Shown in pieces: positions 54,082 to 63,110 of a stretch of DNA of 64,000 bases. The notes beneath the pieces are model-generated. The model did not search any database. It was not told the origin of the DNA and worked only from the letters and a program-made list of their open reading frames with translations. Positions within the stretch are counted from its first letter, which is position 1. The number at the start of each line of letters is the position of its first letter. Location: positions 45,580 to 109,579 of the forward strand of contig CAVLDP010000004.1 in NCBI GenBank assembly GCA_963661945.1, written 5' to 3'. This DNA is from CAVLDP01 sp963661945. GTDB taxonomy: Bacteria; Bacillota; Clostridia; Lachnospirales; Lachnospiraceae. A program made the position numbers and the translations under genes.

Positions 54082-55803
54082 TTATTTCAGAAGCATGTCA
54101 CTAATTGGCTTCCCAGGCTTTACCATAGGCATTACAACCTCATCTGAGCCAATCATAAATTCTACAATTGTCGGTCCATCCTGATAAGACTTAGCTTCTT
54201 CTAATGCTGCAATAATCTGGCTCTCATCTGTTACACGAATTCCGTGTGCGCTGTAGCTTTCTGCAAGCTTCATAAAATCCGGCTCATAAGGCGGACAAAT
54301 CTCACTTGGTCCCTTACACTTATCTGGACAGCTTCTTCTCCTGCGAAGACAAGTTATCTCATATCTCTTGCCATAGAAGAGCTGCTGCATCTGACGAACC
54401 ATACCAAGATACTGATTATTCAGAAGGCAAATCACAATAGGAAGCCCTTCTACTATTGCTGTAGCCATCTCCTGCATATTCATCTGGAAGCCACCGTCTC
54501 CAGTAATGCAGACTACATCCTGATCAGGTGCACCAATCTTGGCTCCAACAGCTGCCGGAAAGCCAAATCCCATAGTGCCAAGTCCTCCAGATGTAACCAT
54601 CTTCTTGTCCTTATTCAGCTCAATATACTGAGCCGCCCACATCTGATGCTGGCCAACATCCGTTACCATAATTCCCTTCGGGAATACCTGATTGATTCCC
54701 TCCATAATCATCTGAGGAGTCATACCAGTATCCCGTCTCATCTCGAGCGGATGCTCCTCACTCCAAGAAGTAATCAAAGACAACCATTCCTTCGTATCAA
54801 GCTCCTCGGCCCACTCAATAAGTCTCGTAAGAGCAAGCTTCGCATCCGATACCACTGGTACATCTACTACAACATTTCGAGAAATGGATGCTGCATCTAT
54901 ATCCACATGGATAATCTTGGCTCCCGGTGCAAATTCGCTCAAGTCTCCAGTGATTCTGTCGTTGAATCTCGTTCCAATAGAAAAGAGCACATCACATTGG
55001 CTCATAGCCATATTGGCTGCATATCTTCCGTGAAGACCACCATTTCCAATGAAGAGCTCGTGCGTCGCCGGCATAGCACCCTTGCCCATAACTGTTGTAA
55101 CAACAGGAATCTGCATCTTCTCCGCAAAGGTCTGAAGCAATTCATTGGCTGATGCAATATTGATACCGCCACCAGCCAGAATTAGCGGCTTTTTCGCAGA
55201 ACGAAGCAGCTTATAGGCCTTCTTTAGCTGACCAATATGGACAGTCTCATTTGGCTTATAACCACGAATCTGAACCTCTTTTGGATACTCCGCAGGTCCC
55301 ATTGCATTCTGAATATCCTTTGGAATATCAATAAGAACAGGCCCCGGCTTTCCACTTGTCGCAATATAGAAGCCCATACGAATCTGACGGCCAAGCTCCG
55401 CGCGATCTCGAACAGTCACGCCATGCTTGGTGATTGTCCTGGTCATTCCCACAATATCCACTTCCTGGAAGGCATCATTGCCCATCAGCTTCTGAGGTAC
55501 CTGACCTGTAAAAATAACTAGCGGAATGCTGTCGTAATGTGCATCCGCAATTGCTGTAATCGTATTCGTAGCTCCTGGACCAGATGTCACAAGACATACT
55601 CCAACCTTGCCGGTTGCTCTTGCGTATCCTTCTGCCTCATGCACTAAAGCCTGCTCATGACGAGGAAGAACTACGCGAATCCCCTCACTCTTATAGAGTT
55701 CGTCCATAATGTCCGTAATCATACCGCCTGGATAGGCAAATATCGTATCAACGCCTTCTTCTTTCAGCGCCTTGATGAATAATCTCTTTCCTGCTATTTC
55801 CAT
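54082..55803 (-). CDS. ilvB: Acetolactate synthase large subunit, with an unusual Cys-rich insert
   Basis: Thiamine-diphosphate enzyme, first common step of branched-chain amino acid synthesis, 573 residues. Seen: FAYPGGMITDIMDEL with the ThDP Glu region (RHEQALVHEAEGYARATGK), FAD region and GDGGFQMNMQEMATA...LLNNQYLGMVRQMQ for ThDP/Mg. After FYGKRYEIT the chain has CLRRRRSCPDKCKGPSEIC, a four-Cys insert absent from the enzymes I know well, before PDFMKLAESYSAHG. GGGGA precedes ATG at 55803; a longer frame would overlap folA. It lies in a unit thyA-folA-ilvB-ilvN. Confidence 0.93.
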   Translation of the reverse strand: MEIAGKRLFIKALKEEGVDTIFAYPGGMITDIMDELYKSEGIRVVLPRHEQALVHEAEGYARATGKVGVCLVTSGPGATNTITAIADAHYDSIPLVIFTGQVPQKLMGNDAFQEVDIVGMTRTITKHGVTVRDRAELGRQIRMGFYIATSGKPGPVLIDIPKDIQNAMGPAEYPKEVQIRGYKPNETVHIGQLKKAYKLLRSAKKPLILAGGGINIASANELLQTFAEKMQIPVVTTVMGKGAMPATHELFIGNGGLHGRYAANMAMSQCDVLFSIGTRFNDRITGDLSEFAPGAKIIHVDIDAASISRNVVVDVPVVSDAKLALTRLIEWAEELDTKEWLSLITSWSEEHPLEMRRDTGMTPQMIMEGINQVFPKGIMVTDVGQHQMWAAQYIELNKDKKMVTSGGLGTMGFGFPAAVGAKIGAPDQDVVCITGDGGFQMNMQEMATAIVEGLPIVICLLNNQYLGMVRQMQQLFYGKRYEITCLRRRRSCPDKCKGPSEICPPYEPDFMKLAESYSAHGIRVTDESQIIAALEEAKSYQDGPTIVEFMIGSDEVVMPMVKPGKPISDMLLK

Positions 55804-55825
55804 TGTTGTCCCCTTGAATCTATCT

Positions 55826-56314
55826 CTAAACCCTTCGATATCGATCAAATTCATAGATCAGATCGAAATAAGTCTCTTCCTCACCCTGTTCTACCATCTC
55901 CCAAGTAGGATCTTCATCGAGATTTGGAAAATATGTGTCTGCATCAAATGCAAAATCAATCTTCGTAATATAAGCCTCGTCGCATCTGTCACACAGCTTC
56001 TGATAGATGCTGCCACCGCCAATTACAAATACAGTATCTGTATCATACTTCGCAAGCTCTGCATCGAGTTCCTCATCATTATGGCAAATGATAGCACCCT
56101 TAACCTGATAATTACTATTCCGTGTCAATACAATGTTCACTCGATCAGGAAGAGGTCTTCCATTTGGAAAGCTCTCTAAGGTCTTTCGCCCCATAACAAC
56201 AACATTTCCTGTCGTAGTAGCACGGAAAAACTTCATATCCTGTGGAATCGATGTAAGTAGTTCTCCCTTAGAACCAATAGCCCAGTTCTTATCTACTGCT
56301 GCGATCATCTTCAT
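55826..56314 (-). CDS. folA: Dihydrofolate reductase
   Basis: NADPH-dependent reduction of dihydrofolate, 162 residues. MIAAVDKNWAIGSKGELLTSIPQDMKFFRATTTGNVVVMGRKTLESFPNGRPLPDRVNIVLTRN and FVIGGGSIYQ are family blocks; the acidic active-site residue (usually Asp) is at the expected place (QDMKFF). GGAG lies 10 bases before ATG. It follows thyA by 22 bases, which regenerates folate from the thyA reaction. Confidence 0.95.
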   Translation of the reverse strand: MKMIAAVDKNWAIGSKGELLTSIPQDMKFFRATTTGNVVVMGRKTLESFPNGRPLPDRVNIVLTRNSNYQVKGAIICHNDEELDAELAKYDTDTVFVIGGGSIYQKLCDRCDEAYITKIDFAFDADTYFPNLDEDPTWEMVEQGEEETYFDLIYEFDRYRRV

Positions 56315-56336
56315 ATCTATCGTCTCCTATCTATGC

Positions 56337-57257
56337 TTATACCGCAATCGGTATGTTCTTAATCTGTGGCCCGGTTTGATAATCATCCAGTCGAATATCC
56401 TCTTCGGTAAATTCATAGAAATTATGCTTGTCCGGATTCAAATAGAATGTTGGTGCAGGAAACTGTTCTCTTGAAATCAGTTCCTTGATGAGCGGGACAT
56501 GTCTGTCATAAATATGGGCATCCGCAATCACGTGCACGAGTTCTCCCACTTCCATATCACAGTCTCTGGCCAACATGTGAAGAAGAACAGCATACTGGCA
56601 GACATTCCAGTTATTTGCAGCCAGAACATCCTGCGATCTCTGATTCAGTAAGCCATTCAACACCAATTGATCCGAACCAGGTCGCGTCGTCACATTAAAT
56701 GTCATGCTGTAGGCACATGGATAGAGGTGCATCTCATGAAGCTCCTCAAGATTATACATATTTACGATAATTCTCCTGCTAAATGGATTGTTCTTAAGGT
56801 CGTATCTAGCAGCATCAATCTGATCCAAATATACATATTCGCACCCATCACTTGCAGCAATCCTGGCACTTGGATAATCTGATAAATCCTCTCCTTCTAC
56901 TACCTTGTGATGAGCATAGGGCTTAGCAATCTGATAGCCATAGGCCTTACCTATTGAGCCTTCCTCATCTGCCCATTCATCCCAAACAGAGGACTTAAGA
57001 TCATGAATATTATTCGATTTCTGCTGCCAAATCCAGAGCATCTCATTAGTGCAGCTCTTGATTGCCGTCCTACGAAGGGTAATAGCAGGAAATTCCTGCG
57101 ACAAGTCATATCGATTCACCACGCCAAAACGCTTAATTGTGTATGCGCTCTCACCGGTATCCTCCCAATGAGGACGAACCTTCTCCCCTTCTGTACTCGT
57201 TCCATTATCAATAATATCCTGGCACATAGCCACAAAAATCTCGTCCGCTCTACTCAA
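56337..57257 (-). CDS. thyA: Thymidylate synthase (ThyA), TTG start
   Basis: Methylates dUMP with methylene-tetrahydrofolate. The 306-residue chain has the catalytic Cys in MHLYPCAYSMTFNV, NQRSQDVLAANNWNVCQYAVLLHMLA (folate and dUMP binding) and the Asp/His region ADAHIYDRHVP. The start is TTG at 57257, with GGAGGAG nine bases before it, giving MSRADEIFVAM, and no ATG fits as well. The protein is longer than the E. coli enzyme and its catalytic loop is YPCAY rather than APCHA, as in the Firmicute subgroup. Confidence 0.92.
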   Translation of the reverse strand: MSRADEIFVAMCQDIIDNGTSTEGEKVRPHWEDTGESAYTIKRFGVVNRYDLSQEFPAITLRRTAIKSCTNEMLWIWQQKSNNIHDLKSSVWDEWADEEGSIGKAYGYQIAKPYAHHKVVEGEDLSDYPSARIAASDGCEYVYLDQIDAARYDLKNNPFSRRIIVNMYNLEELHEMHLYPCAYSMTFNVTTRPGSDQLVLNGLLNQRSQDVLAANNWNVCQYAVLLHMLARDCDMEVGELVHVIADAHIYDRHVPLIKELISREQFPAPTFYLNPDKHNFYEFTEEDIRLDDYQTGPQIKNIPIAV

Positions 57258-57327
57258 GAATATTCTCCTCCAGTCAGAAATTCGAAAGCATCTCTCCTAT
57301 GCCCGAAAAATTAAACTTATCCCTTTT

Positions 57328-57357
57328 ATTTTACCCCTAACAGAAGAGGCGATTCAA
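57328..57357 (-). promoter_or_regulatory. Promoter of the thyA-folA-ilvBN unit
   Basis: TTGAAT (57352-57357), 18-base spacer, TAAAAT (57328-57333) on the minus strand, about 70 bases before the thyA start. It stands directly after the stop of the methyltransferase-like gene. Confidence 0.5.
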
Positions 57358-57361
57358 TAGT

Positions 57362-58567
57362 CTATTTGCCAAGAGACAGGTCACCCTTCTCCACCATAAG
57401 AAGCTCCTGATTGCCCACAAGCTTGAACTTCTTTCTCTTACATCCTGTCTGCTCAAAGGTATGAATTCTCTCATCCATATCACTCTTAATCTGGTCCATA
57501 ATCTCCTTGGAATAGAATCCCAGATAAGAGGAGTCAAACATACGGAAATAATAGAGCAATAGCCCTTCGTCCTGGCGACAATGATAGATTGCAAATTTTG
57601 CCTGCTTCTCGAACTTATCATTTATAAGGAAGCTTCCCTCAATCAGATCTCCATGGAAATTCTCAAGCATAAGCTCCGCCTGAGTCTCGGTAAACTCATT
57701 GTCATTTCGATCAATATGAAGGGAGGCTGACCAGGCATTGTCCATATCAATCTTGTCTGCTGGAACCATATACTGCGCTGCAAAGCACTGAAGAGCATGC
57801 TCCTCATCTAAGACCTTGGCATATGGATAATCCACAGTAGTTGCCACTGGGCCACAAGGAATGTCATTTAGTGCATAGAGGAATCCAAGCGTTGCAGGAG
57901 TAGGATTCGCTTCCTCCATCACAATAAGGAATCCCATCGGACGCATCAGTCTTGTAAGTCTCCTTGCGATAAGTTCAAAGCAATTCTTGTGAGACTCCAC
58001 CTGTTCGAAGAGCAGCTTATAATCTGCATCGTAGAGCTCTATCTGTTCCTCCTGGTATACTGCATCCAGCGTAATTACTGCATCAAAGCTTTTCTCTTCT
58101 AGATCTTCTAGCTTCTTATCTGTAAATGTAACATTAGAAATATCCTGCTGCTTAAGGAGCTCTTCTGCCACTCTTCTTCGCTGCTCATTTTCCATAAGAA
58201 CTGTAATCGCATCATCCCTAAATTTGTCCGCGATAAATGGAATTTCAAGGCCAAAGCCTCCCGTATATAAGAGAATATTCTGACCAATCATTCCTACATT
58301 GGAGTCAAGCCAATTTGCATACTTACGAATCTTATCCGCATAAATGCCACCGTAATAGATCTTCGTCAGCTCCAGATTCTCACATGCTGTCTTAAATACA
58401 GAGATGGAATTCATCTTCTCCATGGTCTCAATATCACTGGCAATCTCATCTGCATTTGCCTTACCATATCTTGCGACCAGAGAATTATAGATTCCCTTAT
58501 TGTCTCTCTCCGTTGTTATCCCAAGTTCCTTAATATAACTAAGTCCTATATCTACTTTCTTCTTCAT
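57362..58567 (-). CDS. Methyltransferase-like protein of unknown function
   Basis: A 401-residue soluble protein. Residues about 95-210 look like a SAM-dependent methyltransferase Rossmann core: NILLYTGGFGLEIPFIADKF for motif I (with YTGGFG in place of the usual D/E-x-G-x-G), ITVLMENEQRR, and FDAVITLDAVYQEE. The remainder (about 240-401) has no match I recognise. The motif I lacks the acidic residue and glycine spacing, so SAM binding is doubtful. GGAG precedes ATG. A HAD phosphatase gene lies 10 bases upstream and the thyA promoter follows, so they form a two-gene unit. Confidence 0.65.
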   Translation of the reverse strand: MKKKVDIGLSYIKELGITTERDNKGIYNSLVARYGKANADEIASDIETMEKMNSISVFKTACENLELTKIYYGGIYADKIRKYANWLDSNVGMIGQNILLYTGGFGLEIPFIADKFRDDAITVLMENEQRRRVAEELLKQQDISNVTFTDKKLEDLEEKSFDAVITLDAVYQEEQIELYDADYKLLFEQVESHKNCFELIARRLTRLMRPMGFLIVMEEANPTPATLGFLYALNDIPCGPVATTVDYPYAKVLDEEHALQCFAAQYMVPADKIDMDNAWSASLHIDRNDNEFTETQAELMLENFHGDLIEGSFLINDKFEKQAKFAIYHCRQDEGLLLYYFRMFDSSYLGFYSKEIMDQIKSDMDERIHTFEQTGCKRKKFKLVGNQELLMVEKGDLSLGK

Positions 58568-58576
58568 GATTCTCTC

Positions 58577-59371
58577 CTATATTAATCCAAAGTGTTCCAT
58601 CGCATGATAAATGCCACCTTCCATAAGAGGAAGTGTCACAAATTCAGCAAGAGGCTTCACCTCCGGTGCACCATTTCCCATCACAATTGCATGTCCTGCA
58701 GTCTTAAGCATCTCTATATCATTCACACTATCGCCTACCGCATAAGTGTCCTCGATATCAATATCAAGAAGTTCACACACCTTCTCAATTCCTGTTCCCT
58801 TGCTAAAGCCATGCGGCACAAATTCCACCACCTGCTCATTATGAACGATGGCAGTATAGAATTTACTCATCTCTTCTACACAGAGACGCCTCTCCTCTTC
58901 TGTGGTCCCAAGCGTATTGCTAGACACCTTGGAGATTTCCCATTTACCATAAAATTCTCCAATATCAAAAAGATGCCCCTCCATCTCGCGAATCACCTTC
59001 TGACCATAGAAATCATTTTCAAATTCGCTCCGATACATGTAGAGCTTCTTAGCGCCCTCTAGGATATTCTTATAATGATATTTCTCTGTGATTGCTACAG
59101 TCTCCTCAATCACCGGAAGAGGAAGTTCATAGAGGAAAATGGTCTCTCCGTGGAGCTCAACCATTGTGCCGCAGCCAGAGACAATTCCATCAAATCCAAG
59201 AGCAAGCAGCTTAGGATGGTCCATAAATACGCGGGTTCGACCAGTATTAATAAATGTTAATATTCCATTCTGTCGAAGCCTCGAAATAGCCTCAACCGTC
59301 GACTCCGGAATCACATTAAAGGCATCCCATAAGGTTCCATCAATATCGAAAAATACAGCTTTTTTCTTCAT
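58577..59371 (-). CDS. HAD-superfamily (Cof-type) phosphatase
   Basis: Hydrolase of 264 residues. Motif I VFFDIDGTLWD with the nucleophile Asp, motif II FINTGR, a C2B cap (about 80-190), and motif III/IV KGTGIEKVCELL and VGDSVNDIEML. The Cof/YbhA group removes phosphate from sugar phosphates, nucleotides or vitamins; the substrate is not predictable. The frame extends to 59395, but ATG at 59371 has GTGAG before it. It lies in one unit with the methyltransferase-like gene. Confidence 0.85.
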   Translation of the reverse strand: MKKKAVFFDIDGTLWDAFNVIPESTVEAISRLRQNGILTFINTGRTRVFMDHPKLLALGFDGIVSGCGTMVELHGETIFLYELPLPVIEETVAITEKYHYKNILEGAKKLYMYRSEFENDFYGQKVIREMEGHLFDIGEFYGKWEISKVSSNTLGTTEEERRLCVEEMSKFYTAIVHNEQVVEFVPHGFSKGTGIEKVCELLDIDIEDTYAVGDSVNDIEMLKTAGHAIVMGNGAPEVKPLAEFVTLPLMEGGIYHAMEHFGLI

Positions 59372-59427
59372 AATAATCTCACTTTCCTGAATCATTATAC
59401 AGAAAAGTAGGGAAGTTGCAAAATATA

Positions 59428-59460
59428 GAAAAATCGGGCAGCTAAACCTTTAGCCACCCG
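59428..59460 (-). terminator. Intrinsic terminator of the reverse rubrerythrin gene
   Basis: CGGGTGGCTAAA pairs with TTTAGCTGCCCG (minus strand, near-perfect), then ATTTTTCTATAT. Confidence 0.8.
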
Positions 59461-59497
59461 ACCAAATCACAATAGAGATTATAAAAATCAGATCATT

Positions 59498-60181
59498 TTA
59501 CTTCTTAAGCTTGCTTGCAAGATCAAGAACCGCGTCTGTTGCCTTACCAGCGAGCTCTGTTGCCTTAGATGTCACCTTGTCGCCGATAACCTCTGCTGCA
59601 AAATACCGATTCAGCATACCCTCAAGAGCCTTGCCATGTCTTGCTTCGTCGCGAGCCATCTCATGAACCGTATCATGGATTGCATCCAGATGATACTTCT
59701 TAGCTCGATCTGCAAGTTCGCTCTTGCCTGCAGTTGCGCCATACTCGCAGTCCACTCTCCAAGCCAAATTCTTCCTGGTAGAAGAAGTCATATTCGGCTC
59801 TAATTCAGAGCCGAGCATCTCTGCAAATTTCGCAGCATGCTCTGCCTCTTCATATGCTGCCTTCTCCCAATAGAGACCAATCTCTGGATAGCCTTCACGG
59901 TGAGCAACCCGAGCCATGCATAGATACATGCCTACTTCAGAGCACTCACCTTCAAAGTTTGCCTTCAGCTGATCAAAAATATATTTCTTATCTTCGTCTG
60001 GAATCTCTGGATTATTCTTCACCTGTTCTGCATACAGGCCAAATTCATGCTCTGCAGCAAGAGATAAATCTCCCGTCTGCTCCTTGAACTTATCTGCACC
60101 AACATGACAAGTTGGACACTCTACTGGAGGCTCATCGCCTTCATATACATAACCACACACACTGCATACCCATTTTGCCAT
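59498..60181 (-). CDS. Reverse rubrerythrin (rubredoxin domain first)
   Basis: Di-iron peroxidase of 227 residues. The N-terminal rubredoxin domain has CSVCGYVYEG...CPTCHVG (two Cys pairs, residues 6-25); then a four-helix di-iron domain with FEGECSEVGMYLCMARVAHREGYPEIG, AAYEEAEHAAKFAEM and MARDEARHGKALEGML. Rubredoxin first is the reverse order to classical rubrerythrin, as in clostridial NADH-linked peroxidases that protect against oxygen. It ends with an amphipathic Lys-rich tail (VTSKATELAGKATDAVLDLASKLKK). GGAGG stands before ATG. It has its own terminator. Confidence 0.92.
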   Translation of the reverse strand: MAKWVCSVCGYVYEGDEPPVECPTCHVGADKFKEQTGDLSLAAEHEFGLYAEQVKNNPEIPDEDKKYIFDQLKANFEGECSEVGMYLCMARVAHREGYPEIGLYWEKAAYEEAEHAAKFAEMLGSELEPNMTSSTRKNLAWRVDCEYGATAGKSELADRAKKYHLDAIHDTVHEMARDEARHGKALEGMLNRYFAAEVIGDKVTSKATELAGKATDAVLDLASKLKK

Positions 60182-60259
60182 AATTATTTCCTCCTCTTTG
60201 AGATCATTTAGACAGATTCGAAAGAACTGCTGTCCATAAGTCTTTTGTAACCCATTTTT

Positions 60260-61393
60260 CTATTCCTTGCAAGATAAAATATATTCCTTTAATTTCTGGT
60301 AAATGTCTTCTTCCTTAGGTGGACATCCCTGTACGAAAAACTTGCAGCCAGATGTGCATTTTCCAACTCCAAGCTCTCCGCCTTTTCCTGCATGCCCCTG
60401 ACCAATACTAATCTTCGTCTTAAGGTCAGCTAGAATCCCTTCATCCTTCAGTCGATAAAGTGCAGGAACCAAATTGCCGTAACAAGCTGAACAGGAATCC
60501 CAATCAGAGACCGCATAACTCACATCAAGAATTCGTCTCTCCATCGGAAGTCTCTCCTCGTATGGATTCTCATTTATATAATGAATCTCTGCCTGACCTA
60601 AATCCATAAGCCCCGCACCAAGATCAGCTGCATACCTAATATAAGGAACCTCATCCACCTCATATCCCATAAGATAGCAGGCATAAGAATCCAAAAGAAC
60701 AGGATCTAAGGCTGCCATAATGCAATCTCTCTCAACCGGGTGACCGCCTTCCTCAAAATCCAGATCACCACAGATATGATCAAGTAGGATAAAGTCCGGA
60801 GCAATCGCTTCCGTAAGATATGCAATTGGCTTATGCAAACCCATCGCATGAAAATGACGCTTCTCCGTATTAGGAATGAGTCCCTTCATGTTCTTAAGAG
60901 CACAGGTCATCTTGGTCTGACAATGCCCCTTGAGAACTGGAACATTAATTAAGAAATCAATAGAATCAACCACATCACAGATTTCAAGTTCCAAATCTTC
61001 TGAAAGGTCGCCTTCTCCTAGTCCAGGACACAACACCGGGTGATGCGAATCCTTCTGCGCATCTAGAAACTCTATCTCATATCGGTCGACGAGCTCACGA
61101 TATCCGCAGTACTCGTAGGCGTCAGATGTCTTATCGCCAACCCAGGAGCCTTCTGCAATGAGGATATTCTTATATCCCAACTCCTGCAAAAACTCAACCA
61201 ACCCTGCCACCACCTCCGGATGCGTTGTAGCGCCAAGAAATGCTGGTGTCGGTGCTACGAGATTAGGCTTGATTCCAATTCTTATCGCCCTATCCTGCGG
61301 CAACAGTTCTTCCAAACCACAAGTCCTAAGAAGCTCCTTCGTAAGGGTCTTATATTCTCTTCCATGTATTCGATATATTTCATTTCTTTTCAT
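60260..61393 (-). CDS. DUF362 protein with C-terminal Cys cluster
   Basis: A 377-residue member of the DUF362 family. Typical stretches are RIGIKPNLVAPTPAFLGATTHPEVVAGLVEFLQELG, IAEGS, INVPVLKGHCQTKMTCALKNMKGLIPNTEKRHFH and VERDCIMAALDPVLLDSYAC. A C-terminal cluster VGKCTSGCKFFVQGCPP and an earlier DSCSACYGN could hold an Fe-S cluster. The family function is unknown; some members occur with ferredoxin-like proteins. It is a single gene with the reverse rubrerythrin gene 78 bases downstream. A second DUF362 gene lies near 63.1 kb. Confidence 0.75.
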   Translation of the reverse strand: MKRNEIYRIHGREYKTLTKELLRTCGLEELLPQDRAIRIGIKPNLVAPTPAFLGATTHPEVVAGLVEFLQELGYKNILIAEGSWVGDKTSDAYEYCGYRELVDRYEIEFLDAQKDSHHPVLCPGLGEGDLSEDLELEICDVVDSIDFLINVPVLKGHCQTKMTCALKNMKGLIPNTEKRHFHAMGLHKPIAYLTEAIAPDFILLDHICGDLDFEEGGHPVERDCIMAALDPVLLDSYACYLMGYEVDEVPYIRYAADLGAGLMDLGQAEIHYINENPYEERLPMERRILDVSYAVSDWDSCSACYGNLVPALYRLKDEGILADLKTKISIGQGHAGKGGELGVGKCTSGCKFFVQGCPPKEEDIYQKLKEYILSCKE

Positions 61394-61551
61394 ATGAAAT
61401 ATCCTACCTCATTTCAAATAAAAACGACAGGTAATTATTGCTATGAATTTTCTGACTTCTATTGAATTAGGAAAAAGAAATTGTTAAAATATCTTTTAGA
61501 TTTACAAATATACTATGTAAAGAAACTTTCTTAATTGAAGGGGGTAAAACC

Positions 61552-63000
61552 ATGACATTATTAGAACGACAACTCGTCCGCAAGGACAAACTGGCTTTCC
61601 GCATTGGAATCATCACCCTGGTTTTCACATTCATCCTTGGTGCACTCGGACTCCTGGCGGCAGCATTGGGACAAACAAGTAGCTCCAACACTCTGCTCTG
61701 TATTGTGCGAGCAATCCTTACCATTGTATGTTTGGTATTCTTCTGCTCCTTCTACAAGATTCATCAGGGTAATGGCAAATTCATGTATTACGGAGCAGGA
61801 TGCTTATTCGTAGCCTATGTAGCACTTGTATTCACAACTCCTAACTATTACATGTACTCTATCGTATATCCAGTTCTATTATTCTGTACCTTCTATATGG
61901 ATAAGAGACTGACCAAGATTGCTACGATACTGTGTTCCATCAGTAATATCATTGTATTTGTTCGATTCATCAGCACGCAGCAGTCCATTGCTTTCATGAA
62001 CATGGTATTTGCTCTCTTCGCTTGCTACATAGTCTATGCTATTGTATCTCTTCAGGATGAGCAGAAGCGTGAAGTAGAGGACGACCTCGCTGAGAAGACA
62101 GAAGAACAGGCTGCCATGTCTGATAAGATTCAGTCTGATGCATCTACCGTCAAGTCAATTCTTGAAGATGCACATCTTAAGGCAGACGAGCTTACAATGG
62201 AATTAGATTCTACAATCAGTTCCTTCGAGGAGATCAACAATGCTGCAAGATCCACTGCTGAGAGCATTCAGGATCAGACAGCAAAGACTCAGGAGATTGC
62301 GGAATCTCTTACATCTATCTCAACCAAGACAGAGACAATGCTTACCTCTTCTGAGGGAACCATCCGCGAAGTCAACGAAGGAAATCATTTCATCCAGCAG
62401 CTTGAGACCCAGGCTAGCAAGGTGACCGAGATCAACAGTGAGACATCACAGCTTACAGAAGAGCTCGAGCAGAATGCAGCTGCCGTAAATAACATCATTG
62501 ATACAATCCTGAACATCTCCAGTCAGACAAACCTGCTTGCTCTGAATGCATCTATTGAGGCTGCAAGAGCTGGCGAAGCTGGTAAGGGATTCGCAGTTGT
62601 TGCTGATGAGATTCGTGCTCTATCTGAGCAGACAAGAGATAGTGCAGAAGAAATTGGAAGTACAATCAATGTTCTCCTTGAGACCATTAATAAGACAGCT
62701 GAGAACATCAACAAGACTATTGATACCGTAAACTCTCAGAACTCTATGATTTCTGATACCGGTGAGAAGTTCCAGTCTATCTTAGAAGCAACCAATAGCT
62801 TATCTTCTGAGATTACTGAGATCTCTAGAGAGATTGAGAACTGTGTCAATGCCAACGCAACCGTCGTTGATTCCATTTCTAATCTGTCATCCATCAGCGA
62901 GGAGCTTTCCGCTTCCAGTGATACATCACTTGCTACTTCTCTTGAGTGCAAGGATAAGATGGGTGAGATGAATGTCATCCTATCCAGAATGCAGGATTAG
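61552..63000 (+). CDS. Methyl-accepting chemotaxis protein without a large outer sensor
   Basis: A 482-residue chemoreceptor. Six hydrophobic segments (about 18-165) leave almost no periplasmic domain, so it may sense membrane state or use the membrane itself. The rest is coiled coil with the receptor hairpin ILNISSQTNLLALNASIEAARAGEAGKGFAVVADEIRALSEQTRDSAEEI (about 320-370). AGGGGG precedes ATG. It is transcribed alone with a bidirectional terminator after it; no che or flagellar gene is in the window. Confidence 0.9.
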   Translation: MTLLERQLVRKDKLAFRIGIITLVFTFILGALGLLAAALGQTSSSNTLLCIVRAILTIVCLVFFCSFYKIHQGNGKFMYYGAGCLFVAYVALVFTTPNYYMYSIVYPVLLFCTFYMDKRLTKIATILCSISNIIVFVRFISTQQSIAFMNMVFALFACYIVYAIVSLQDEQKREVEDDLAEKTEEQAAMSDKIQSDASTVKSILEDAHLKADELTMELDSTISSFEEINNAARSTAESIQDQTAKTQEIAESLTSISTKTETMLTSSEGTIREVNEGNHFIQQLETQASKVTEINSETSQLTEELEQNAAAVNNIIDTILNISSQTNLLALNASIEAARAGEAGKGFAVVADEIRALSEQTRDSAEEIGSTINVLLETINKTAENINKTIDTVNSQNSMISDTGEKFQSILEATNSLSSEITEISREIENCVNANATVVDSISNLSSISEELSASSDTSLATSLECKDKMGEMNVILSRMQD

Positions 63001-63037
63001 ACCAGATTACATATCTGAATTTAATAAATTGCAAAAG

Positions 63038-63078
63038 AAAACCGCTGTAGCTAACTAAACTGGCTACAGCGGTTTTTA
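63038..63078. terminator. Bidirectional terminator between chemoreceptor and DUF362 genes
   Basis: AAAACCGCTGTAGC (63038-63051) pairs perfectly with GCTACAGCGGTTTT (63063-63076), flanked by A-rich and T-rich tails. Confidence 0.9.
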
Positions 63079-63110
63079 TATACACATTTTGATCTATAAG
63101 TCACAAACTC

